Origin: Lewinellaceae bacterium
GTDB taxonomy: Bacteria > Bacteroidota > Bacteroidia > Chitinophagales > Saprospiraceae
NCBI GenBank assembly: GCA_020636435.1
Contig: JACJXX010000002.1
Location: 3,224,001 to 3,288,000, forward strand
DNA length: 64,000 nt
Reading direction: 5' to 3'
Below the pieces are notes generated by a model that worked only from the letters and a program-made list of their open reading frames with translations, did not search any database and was not told the origin of the DNA. The translations under genes were made by a program, and so were the position numbers. Position 1 is the first letter of the stretch. Each line of letters starts with the position of its first letter. Below are positions 35,905-43,382 of the stretch, piece by piece.

Positions 35905-37257
35905 ATGAGAGCCCCCAACCATATAATTGGTGGATTGGTATTCACCGGCATCTGTAGTTCTCTGTCAGGAGTGAATGTCTTTTCTTCTCCGATGTATATG
36001 GGACTGGCGGTTGGCGCAGCTTTGCTTCCCGACATCGACCACCCCAAATCCCTGATCGGCACCCTGCTTAAACCCATATCCGTCCCCATCAACCGCCGCT
36101 ACGGCCACCGAACCGTCACCCACAGCGGCGTGACGCTGGTAGTATTGACCCTGGCTGTTGCTGTAATCGAGAAGTTGTCCTCTGGCGCCAACAGCCTGGC
36201 ACTGGTGTTCTTCTTTGCTTATTTCTCGCACCTGATGCTGGATATGATGACGCTACAGGGGGTGCCCCTCCTTTATCCTATCACCAAAAACCCTTTTGTG
36301 ATCCCCGGCAACCCGGGCTACCGAATCCGCACGGGCGACCTGCGGGCGGAAGGGGTAATGTTCTGCTTGTTCCTCTCCCTGGGGCTCTTCCTGCGGCCGC
36401 TCTTCGAGCACGGCTTCTGGACGTCCTACAACCGGCTGTTTGGCACCATGCAACACCTGTACCTGGAATTCCAGCGGTCGGAAGATTTACTGGAGGTGCG
36501 GTACCTGGCGCATAAGGGGAGCCTGGAGTTCTCGGGCAAGGGCTTCTGTCTGGAAGCGAGCCCGGGGCGAGCGGTACTGCTGCAGGGCGATAGCCTGGTG
36601 GTGCTGGATAAAGCGGAGGTGGTGGTCAAAGAAGTGGAGCCTACGCACACGGGGCGCAAGTTCTTTTTCCGGGAGCACCGCTTCGTGGGCATTGGCGCCG
36701 ATAGCCTGCAGCAACTGATCGGAAAGCACATCGTCGCAAGGCTGGATGTGGCGGCGAACCGCCCGTTCCTGGTGACGGCGAATGGCTTTACTGCGGAACA
36801 GCGCCGCTTTGAATCGGGCTTCTTGCTGGGGGCGGTGTTCCATGAGTTGCATGATTCGGTGGAAGCGGAGGTGTTTGTCTATGAGCCCAACCCCCGGATA
36901 CCAGTGCTGCGGGAGCAGCTGCGCAGCTTACGGCGGGAGAACCGCAGCCGGGCGGAGGTTGTGGCGCGCCACGCTCAGCGGTTGGGGGCGCTCGAGGCAG
37001 AGCTGCTGGCGGAAAGGGATATGGTGGCCCGTGAAGCCATCTACCAGGAACTGGTGATCGAGCGGAAGAGAAAACTGCCGCAACCGGGTTTTGATAAGGA
37101 GCACGAGCTGCAGGTGGAGATTGCCGCTTTGCTGGAGCAGGAACGGGCCAAGAACGCCCGGCAACAGGAAGCGTTGGAACGGCGCAACCGGGAAGCGGAG
37201 CTGCAGCCGGCGAGCTTTACGGGATATTTGACAACGGTTGAAATTGAGGGGCTATGA
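35905..37257 (+). CDS. YdjM/DUF457-type membrane hydrolase with a long C-terminal extension
   Basis: 450 aa. The N-terminal 190 residues match inner-membrane metal-dependent hydrolases: several membrane helices and His/Asp ligands in MRAPNHIIGG, LLPDIDHPKSL, GHRTVTHS and HLMLDMMTLQGV. The remaining 250 residues are unusual for the family: a beta-rich region (about 200-330) and then a long charged coiled coil (about 335-435, LREQLRSLRREN ... ERDMVAREAIYQEL). It overlaps the next gene by 4 bp (ATGA), so the pair is translationally coupled. The substrate is unknown. Confidence 0.8.
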   Translation: MRAPNHIIGGLVFTGICSSLSGVNVFSSPMYMGLAVGAALLPDIDHPKSLIGTLLKPISVPINRRYGHRTVTHSGVTLVVLTLAVAVIEKLSSGANSLALVFFFAYFSHLMLDMMTLQGVPLLYPITKNPFVIPGNPGYRIRTGDLRAEGVMFCLFLSLGLFLRPLFEHGFWTSYNRLFGTMQHLYLEFQRSEDLLEVRYLAHKGSLEFSGKGFCLEASPGRAVLLQGDSLVVLDKAEVVVKEVEPTHTGRKFFFREHRFVGIGADSLQQLIGKHIVARLDVAANRPFLVTANGFTAEQRRFESGFLLGAVFHELHDSVEAEVFVYEPNPRIPVLREQLRSLRRENRSRAEVVARHAQRLGALEAELLAERDMVAREAIYQELVIERKRKLPQPGFDKEHELQVEIAALLEQERAKNARQQEALERRNREAELQPASFTGYLTTVEIEGL

Positions 37258-37844
37258 GGAGTACGTACATTATATTTTTCTGCTTGGTGGTAGGCCGTGT
37301 CGGTGCTCAGAATCTGCCGCCTCTGGCTGATCTGTATGCTTCCATAGACAGCTTCTATGCGGAAGAGGCGCACGCGAACCTCCTGGAGTTCCAAGAGGAT
37401 AGAAAAGGGGAATGGCTAAAATATGTGCCGAACGTGGGGCTAACGTATACGTTGGCGGGCGCCCCTCGGCCGAGCGTGAGCTTCAATACGGGGGTATTGT
37501 ACCAGGCGAAGCGGGATAGGCAGCGCAACGCCGCCCGCCGGCGAAGCATCGAGGAGAAGGGGGTGCTGCAGGCTGCACGTGCTCGGGGGGCGGTGGCGAA
37601 GTTGTATGCAACTTATTTGCTACAGTTAGAAGCTCTGGAGTTTCGCCGCGAGCTGCTGGCTATCGATGAGCAACTCTTCCGGATGGAGGAGGATCGATAC
37701 GAGCGAGGGGAGATTAGTCCGGGGAATTTCCTGAAGGCGAAGCGGGGTTGGCTGCTGAAGCAGCAGGAGGTGAGGGATTTGGAAATGGAAATGGAGGTGC
37801 TGAGGCAGGAGGTGCTGGTGCGATGTTTTCGGGTGGGAAGATAA
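37254..37844 (+). CDS. Secreted coiled-coil protein resembling half of a TolC repeat
   Basis: 196 aa with a signal peptide (FFCLVVGRVGAQ). The body has the pattern of TolC-family proteins: KYVPNVGLTYTLAGAPRPSV (beta strand) followed by long helices (ALEFRRELLAIDEQLFRMEE, DRYERGEISPGNFLKAKRGWL). It has about half the length of a full TolC protomer. It may be a periplasmic partner of the coiled coil in the overlapping upstream gene. Confidence 0.65.
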   Translation: MRSTYIIFFCLVVGRVGAQNLPPLADLYASIDSFYAEEAHANLLEFQEDRKGEWLKYVPNVGLTYTLAGAPRPSVSFNTGVLYQAKRDRQRNAARRRSIEEKGVLQAARARGAVAKLYATYLLQLEALEFRRELLAIDEQLFRMEEDRYERGEISPGNFLKAKRGWLLKQQEVRDLEMEMEVLRQEVLVRCFRVGR

Positions 37845-37937
37845 GTTTCCATTGGGCCAGGGGGAGGCTTGGCACTAGCCAGAATAATATTTTACTCACG
37901 TAGCCTTTGCGGAATATTATTCCTTAACTTGGAGTCT

Positions 37938-38881
37938 TTAGCCGTTCCTGGACAGTCCTATCCCATTATAAAAATGAGCCAGCCTAATTTTTGCGATAGC
38001 TAAAGCGCCCTGCTCACTCCATACGCCAATATCCATTCGTTGGTTGACGGTGCGCATCATTCGTTCTATCTTGGCAGAATAGGCTGTTGGTATTTCCCAT
38101 GTAGCTTCTTCTTGGTTGGTGGCCAAGTGTTCTGCCAGGTTCATCAGGTAGCTCATACAAGCCTTATAGTTAAATTGGCTGCACAACAAAATAGCCGTTG
38201 CCAGTTTTTCCAAGCGTTGCTCAATGGTTTTCCCGTTTTCCGGGAAAGCGGCACTAAACACCGTTTTAGCGTGATTTTGTACAGCTCCACCACCTTGTCT
38301 TTCCATATGTAGTATTTCAATTGGTGGGTGACATGCCATATATCTCGCTGAATACGGACAAAGCGATCCACGTTTTTTATCCCGGCCAAAATGGCTTTAC
38401 AGCCATCTATAACTGCTGCCAGTTCCTTGCGTACTTCTATCCAGCCTGTTCAAAGCTTTGCTTGACGGGCAAGAACAAGGCTTCCCATTCTCGTTTTTCC
38501 CCATACTTGCCAATGCCTATGTTTACCAGGCGCAGCTTGCCGCCTATCCACTCGGCAACAACTTTAAGCTCGCTGCCCCGCTTGCCGGTGTTTAGAGTGG
38601 CTATGCCAGTGCCGTCTGCTAACAGCAAACAGGCTTTCAGGCTACTTATCCCTAGCTCCATTCGTTTGCTAATCCACCAAACAGAGCGGCAAAAACTAAC
38701 TAAGGCATAACTGCGAAGGCCTAGGCCGGACAATACCTTCTGGGCCGTACGGTAGCTGCCTCAACAACTTTTTAGCCTTGGAATTGTCCATTTCAAAATG
38801 GTCATCGGCCAGATCAATCATCCAGGGTTTGATAAAAGCTTTGCCAAATAGGTTCTGCATAAATGGCCCTAACCCGCGCAC
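37938..38881 (-). pseudogene. Decayed DDE-type transposase
   Basis: Fragments in different frames together describe one transposase, read right to left: an N-terminal part (KPWMIDLADDHFEMDNSKAK, 38881-38696), a catalytic-core-like part (LLLADGTGIATLNTGKRGSE ... GIGKYG, 38733-38437), a middle part (DRFVRIQRDIWHVTHQLKYY, 38389-38153) and a C-terminal part (TAYSAKIERMMRTVNQRMDI, to 37938). At least two or three frameshifts separate them. The IS family is not certain. No terminal repeats were identified. Confidence 0.7.
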
Positions 38882-39125
38882 ATTTGTGAGCTACTACATG
38901 GCCTACCAGTTGATCCCCTATGAGCGCACAGCAGAGTCATTGTCAGATTTTCTGGGGCAGCCAATCAGCCAGGGCGCGCTGGACAATATGCTGTCTGAGG
39001 CCTGTGGCGGATTGGAAGGCTTTGTTGAACAAATGGTGGCCCGCTTGCAACAAGAGGAGGTAGCATGCTTCGACGAGACAAGCATCCGCGCAGAAGGCCG
39101 TCAGGCAGGGATACTCTGCTTTTGA
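38880..39125 (+). pseudogene. IS66-family transposase fragment
   Basis: Residues FVSYYMAYQLIPYERTAESL through ISQGALDNMLSEACGGLE to EVACFDETSIRAEGR match the middle of IS66 transposases, including the first catalytic Asp (FDET). Both ends are missing: the left end abuts the decayed transposase, and the right end stops where AT-rich DNA of the Argonaute operon begins. It marks the left edge of that island. Confidence 0.8.
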
Positions 39126-39192
39126 AGCACTCAAACACCCTAAACAAGTATTTTCATTTATAGTAGGATGCAAAGATAAAAAAATCACCAAA

Positions 39193-39226
39193 TGAGTTGA
39201 GTATCAACTCAACATTCGTATATTTG
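39193..39226 (+). promoter_or_regulatory. Operator palindrome and -7 box of the Argonaute operon
   Basis: TGAGTTGA-GTA-TCAACTCA (39193-39211) is a perfect 8-bp-arm palindrome. It ends 7 bp before the -7 box TATATTTG (39219-39226). The box is only 4 bp from the ATG of the XRE gene, so the mRNA should be leaderless or nearly so. The layout fits autoregulation by the XRE protein, like restriction-system C proteins. Confidence 0.7.
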
Positions 39227-39230
39227 CATT

Positions 39231-39572
39231 ATGGAAAACACATTCGGTCCATTACTAAAGGAAGTCAGGCGGTCTAAACAGGTCAGTCAACGGGAACTCG
39301 CAGAAAGGGTAGGGGTGGACTTCTCCTACATTTCTAAGATTGAAAATAATAGGTTAGCCCCACCAGCCGCCGATACTATTATTAAAATATGTGAGGCATT
39401 GGAAGTACCAAGTGAGGTACTTCTGGCTCATGCTGGCAAAGTTAGTTCAGAAATGAAGGATGCTATTACTGCCAGTCCCGCCGCAGTTCGCTTTATGAAT
39501 GAGATAAAAACCATGAAGCTGACGGATGATGAATGGGGTAAACTATCTGATAACTTGAAGAAATTACGATAA
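39231..39572 (+). CDS. XRE-family transcriptional regulator of the Argonaute operon
   Basis: 113 aa. An N-terminal helix-turn-helix (about 8-62: LLKEVRRSKQVSQRELAERV, DFSYISKIENNR) is followed by a helical tail (AGKVSSEMKDAITASPAAVR...) probably used for dimerisation or sensing. It is the first gene of a five-gene operon and ends 2 bp before the nuclease gene. A palindromic operator overlaps its promoter, so it probably represses its own operon and sets the level of the defence genes. Confidence 0.88.
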   Translation: MENTFGPLLKEVRRSKQVSQRELAERVGVDFSYISKIENNRLAPPAADTIIKICEALEVPSEVLLAHAGKVSSEMKDAITASPAAVRFMNEIKTMKLTDDEWGKLSDNLKKLR

Positions 39573-39574
39573 CG

Positions 39575-40561
39575 GTGCAAGGAAACCTTTTTGAAAACAT
39601 TGAAAAAGCTGCCGCTAAACCGAAAAAAAACAAGGCGGTGAAAGAAGAGGAATTAACGCTTTCTTTTTCAAAGGCTCAGGTATTGGAACAATGTAATCTA
39701 AGGTACTACTATCATTACTATGGTAGTAACAAGAAGAAGAAATCTATCCAAGAACCAAATAAAGAAAAGTTGTGGAGCTTAAAAAAACTCTCCAACTTTT
39801 CTATGCTGTTGGGGCAAATAATCCATGACACTATTGAAATATTTTTCAAGAAAGCGAAAAGCAGAAATGAGTGGGAGTATGAACAATTGGTTTGGTTAGC
39901 GACTAAAAAATTAACCGATTCAATTGAGTATTCTAAAAACTATACAATTGGACAAATAGACAACCTTGAATACCCAATTCCACCTTTGAAAGAGATTGCA
40001 TTAATGGGAATGGACGCAGAGAAAATTAAAAAAGATGGTATTGAGTTGATTGAAAAATGCTTCACAAATTTTTGCGATAGTCCCGACTTACAGGATTTCT
40101 TTTGGAGCGGACATATAGCTTCTACCGCCATAGTAGAAAAGCGAGTTGTCTTTGAAATAGTTGATGGGGTAAAAATTGATGGAAAAGTTGACTTAGCTTA
40201 CTACGATGAAAATGAAGAATTCTTCCATATCGTAGATTGGAAAACAGGTGAAATAGATTTTGAAGACACGAGTTTACAATTAATAATGTATGCTATTTGG
40301 GCTAATCAAGAATTGGGCATTCCTATTGAGGATATTAAAATCTATAAGGCTTACTTGCAAAAGGGCAAACTTGACCAACTAAGGCTCGACGACTATGAAA
40401 TAGAACGAGCCAAGGCAAAAATATTACAGGATTTTGTTAGCAAGATGAGGCTATTACATCCTAAAGGAATGGTAGCAAAAGCAAGAGCTTTTGAGCCAAG
40501 ATTAGAAACAAATATTTGTGCATTATGCCCCTTTGAGGATGTATGCTATCACAAAAACTGA
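39575..40561 (+). CDS. Cas4-like PD-(D/E)XK nuclease
   Basis: 328 aa, starting at GTG 39575. RecB/Cas4-type nuclease with the helix GQIIHDTIE (His about 84), the Asp in VKIDGKVDLAYY, the metal-binding Asp-x-Lys in FHIVDWKTG and QLIMYAIWA (QxxxY). A Cys near the N-terminus (VLEQCNLRYYYHYYG) and three near the C-terminus (CALCPFEDVC) could hold a 4Fe-4S cluster as in Cas4 and AddB. It is tightly packed between the XRE and Argonaute genes. Possible roles are trimming or making guides, or degrading DNA once Argonaute recognises a target. No CRISPR array or cas1 is nearby, so this is not a CRISPR adaptation gene. Confidence 0.88.
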   Translation: MQGNLFENIEKAAAKPKKNKAVKEEELTLSFSKAQVLEQCNLRYYYHYYGSNKKKKSIQEPNKEKLWSLKKLSNFSMLLGQIIHDTIEIFFKKAKSRNEWEYEQLVWLATKKLTDSIEYSKNYTIGQIDNLEYPIPPLKEIALMGMDAEKIKKDGIELIEKCFTNFCDSPDLQDFFWSGHIASTAIVEKRVVFEIVDGVKIDGKVDLAYYDENEEFFHIVDWKTGEIDFEDTSLQLIMYAIWANQELGIPIEDIKIYKAYLQKGKLDQLRLDDYEIERAKAKILQDFVSKMRLLHPKGMVAKARAFEPRLETNICALCPFEDVCYHKN

Positions 40562-40569
40562 TACCATTT

Positions 40570-42906
40570 ATGAGTAAAAGTACATTCACTCGCATTATTA
40601 AGCCAGGTAAGGATTTGGCTATGAAGGTTCAAATCATTCAGTTGAAGAACCACGATAATTTATCTGGTAAACAAATACAAGCCGTTTGCTCTGCTTTGGG
40701 TAATCACCACAAAATAGCCGCCACGCCATATCGTTTAGATGGAATGCAAGCAATAGCTGTCAATGCTAATATGAATGTACCTTGTGACTCAAAGCAAGTT
40801 GAAAATAATAAGCAGGAAAAGCTAACGGTTACTTTTGGCTTTAGCTTACCTAAATTGACTTTACATTTCTCCAATCCAGCTCACCGACAAATGCTCGCTG
40901 ATTTATATTTAAGGAACTTGGTGATACGGGTAAATAATACTCGCGTCTACAAAAGAATAAGTAGTGATAGCCACCGAATATTTTACGAAAGAAAAGCATT
41001 TTACAATGAAGGAGATATAGGAGCTTTCCGCAGATTTGCGCTATCTGATGTTATCATAGATGATGTTGGTATTGGTATCAATATCGCAGTTAGTACAGCG
41101 TTCTTTAGTCTCAAATCAGTAGCTCAATATTACTCAGAAGGCAATCAAGAACGGTTACATGAATTGATGGATAGAATGTCATTGAACACTAACAGCAGTA
41201 GTAACCAAGGGCGAGAGCGTAGAGGTACACTAACTTTTTATGCGCCTAATCGAATCCAAACATGTTATTTTGAAAAGTTTCTTGTAGGAGAAACGTGTAG
41301 TTCCTCTGACCCAAAAACAATTGACGGAGTGCATTATGAAAACCTCATGGAATATTACAAGAATGATAATAATTATATAACTGCTGATGACTCCGTTGCG
41401 GTTGTTTCGTTTCGAGAACTATCTAATGTCAGAGTACCTGCAAAAAAATTATATGTCCGCGTTTTCAATGATAAACTACCTTGGACATTAGCAAATACTG
41501 ATAAAATCGACCCCGAAAACAGAGAATATGAAGTGAATAAATTTTGGGATTCAATTGGTGAAAATCCAAATGGCAGCAATCATAACGATTTTCAAAATAA
41601 TCGTTTTTACAAGCCAAGCCCAAATAGAAGTGGGGTAATAAAGTTGCCAGGCTTAATTTTTGGAAAAAACGGTAAATCTCAAAATATGATATTACCAGCT
41701 CCGGACAGATTAAACTATAAAGCCTACAAAGAACATTTTATAAATAGAAAAAGATACCTCGACAGCTATGGATGCTACCACGTTCCGCCAACTATTGAGC
41801 AAGAAATACATTTTCCTTTTCCTGAATCTGCCAATCTTTCTGATAACCTCAAAGAAAGGTTAGCCTCCGATGTTTGCAACAAGGTAAGCCAACTCACTAA
41901 CTCAGACATTGATTATACTATGTATGATTACAACCGTCACATTGACGCAGCTTACACTTTAAAGCAAGAGGCAGAAGATGAAACAGGTATGACCGTTTTT
42001 ATATTTGATGGTCGTAACCCAGCCGCATATTATCAAATAAGTAATGAATTATCTGGTTGGGGATTAAAGCGATTAACGGTAAAAGAGTTAAAGAAGAAAT
42101 ATCGTCTTCTTCAAGAGGGGAAACAAAATAAATGGGATTCCTACATAGATTTGATTGCCTATGATGTCATTCAAGAAATGAATTGTGTGCCTTGGGTACT
42201 AACCAAGAAGCTCAATTATGACATTCATTTAGCGATTGATGTAAGTGAAAAATTCAAATACTACAATCTATCGTTGATGGTTCAAAACGAAGATATGCCA
42301 TTCCCTATATTTCTAAATAATACTTATCGAAAAACGGATGATTATAAAGAAACTATTAATGCAGAGTTTTTAGAGGATGGGATACGGAGCATTTTAGAAG
42401 ATGCCAGATACAATATAGGGGATACTTTGAATTCAAAGAATATGCTCATCTATCGAGATGGAAAAGATTGTGAAAAGGAATTTCTTACAATCCAAAAAAT
42501 CATCCCTGATTTGATTGATACAGGACTTCTTAATACTGACCTCCAATGGGATTTTATTGAATATCGGAAAAGTATGATGCAGAAGCTCCGCATTTACGAT
42601 AACTTTAATGGAAAGGCTTATAGGGCTTTAGAAGGGGCTTACTTTGATATACATACTAATGACTGGACAATTATTGCAACAACGGGTGCAGCAACTGTAA
42701 GGCAAGGTACTCCTAAACCAATTTCAGTAAAAAATACATTCACGAATGGTGATTTGGCTAAAATAAGGGAAGACTTATTTTTAGCATCTCAGTATAATTT
42801 TTCCAGTCCAAGCGTAGCTCAAAGACTTAGCCACCCACTAAAAAAAGCTGACGAAGAATTACAAAAGAAAATGGCTGAAGAGGTGAAAGGGTTACGCATA
42901 AAATAA
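40570..42906 (+). CDS. ago: Long prokaryotic Argonaute
   Basis: 778 aa from ATG 40570, 8 bp after the nuclease stop; ATG 40543 would overlap that gene. N-terminal and PAZ-like regions (DDVGIGINIAVSTAFFSL; ENLMEYYKNDNNYITADDSV ... VPAKKLYVRVF) are followed by a MID domain (about 465-545, AAYYQISNELSGWGLKRLTV ... VIQEMNCVPWVL) and a PIWI domain to the end. The PIWI tetrad appears complete: Asp557 (LAIDVSEKF), a Glu near 599 (INAEFLEDG), Asp630 (IYRDGKD) and Asp761 (LKKADEE). FSSPSVAQRL near the C-terminus is also typical. It should therefore be a guide-directed nuclease. The MID segment QEMNCVPW lacks the Lys usually seen in KxGGxPW-like motifs, hinting at an atypical 5'-end pocket. AT-rich codon use suggests transfer. 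Confidence 0.9.
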   Translation: MSKSTFTRIIKPGKDLAMKVQIIQLKNHDNLSGKQIQAVCSALGNHHKIAATPYRLDGMQAIAVNANMNVPCDSKQVENNKQEKLTVTFGFSLPKLTLHFSNPAHRQMLADLYLRNLVIRVNNTRVYKRISSDSHRIFYERKAFYNEGDIGAFRRFALSDVIIDDVGIGINIAVSTAFFSLKSVAQYYSEGNQERLHELMDRMSLNTNSSSNQGRERRGTLTFYAPNRIQTCYFEKFLVGETCSSSDPKTIDGVHYENLMEYYKNDNNYITADDSVAVVSFRELSNVRVPAKKLYVRVFNDKLPWTLANTDKIDPENREYEVNKFWDSIGENPNGSNHNDFQNNRFYKPSPNRSGVIKLPGLIFGKNGKSQNMILPAPDRLNYKAYKEHFINRKRYLDSYGCYHVPPTIEQEIHFPFPESANLSDNLKERLASDVCNKVSQLTNSDIDYTMYDYNRHIDAAYTLKQEAEDETGMTVFIFDGRNPAAYYQISNELSGWGLKRLTVKELKKKYRLLQEGKQNKWDSYIDLIAYDVIQEMNCVPWVLTKKLNYDIHLAIDVSEKFKYYNLSLMVQNEDMPFPIFLNNTYRKTDDYKETINAEFLEDGIRSILEDARYNIGDTLNSKNMLIYRDGKDCEKEFLTIQKIIPDLIDTGLLNTDLQWDFIEYRKSMMQKLRIYDNFNGKAYRALEGAYFDIHTNDWTIIATTGAATVRQGTPKPISVKNTFTNGDLAKIREDLFLASQYNFSSPSVAQRLSHPLKKADEELQKKMAEEVKGLRIK

Positions 42907-42917
42907 AACAACTAACT

Positions 42918-43382
42918 ATGCTGAATGACACAAAGCACTTATCGGTACAAAGTTTCCAACGTAATCAGGGATTGTTAGAGGCGCTTAATAATTTTTTGAT
43001 TTATTTAAAACTTAAATCAAAGGGATTGGATAGTAAGTTCAAAGCTGAAAAAATAGAAGAGGCAAAAGCAACAATTTTACTTTTTCTAAAGCAACTCAAT
43101 GATGTCGTTTCAGAAGATAATAATATGGAAGCACCTTCAACTCGATTACTTGGATTGGACACAAGGTTTAAATCTTTAGTTAGCCAATTTAACGAAGCTA
43201 AAGGTAAAAAGAGACGCTTTAAATCTGTTTTGTTCAGGCAGAATCCAACCCCTGTAATCCAAATGCTGAATAAGGATGAGATAGGAAGTTCAAAAGAGTT
43301 AATTGACTCTTTAACCGAACTTGGAAACTTAATTGAAGACCACCTCTCGACCGATACGAGAGAAGTAATCGGCGATATTTAG
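42918..43382 (+). CDS. Unknown protein of the Argonaute operon (154 aa)
   Basis: Mostly helical, basic, soluble protein (LLEALNNFLIYLKLKSKG ... KAEKIEEAKATILLFLKQLN ... KGKKRRFKSVLF). No signal peptide, no known motif. It starts 11 bp after the Argonaute gene and its stop is followed at once by the ATG of the metalloprotease-like gene, so it is probably made in fixed ratio with it. It could be a partner, inhibitor or substrate of that protein. Function not recognised. Confidence 0.8.
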   Translation: MLNDTKHLSVQSFQRNQGLLEALNNFLIYLKLKSKGLDSKFKAEKIEEAKATILLFLKQLNDVVSEDNNMEAPSTRLLGLDTRFKSLVSQFNEAKGKKRRFKSVLFRQNPTPVIQMLNKDEIGSSKELIDSLTELGNLIEDHLSTDTREVIGDI

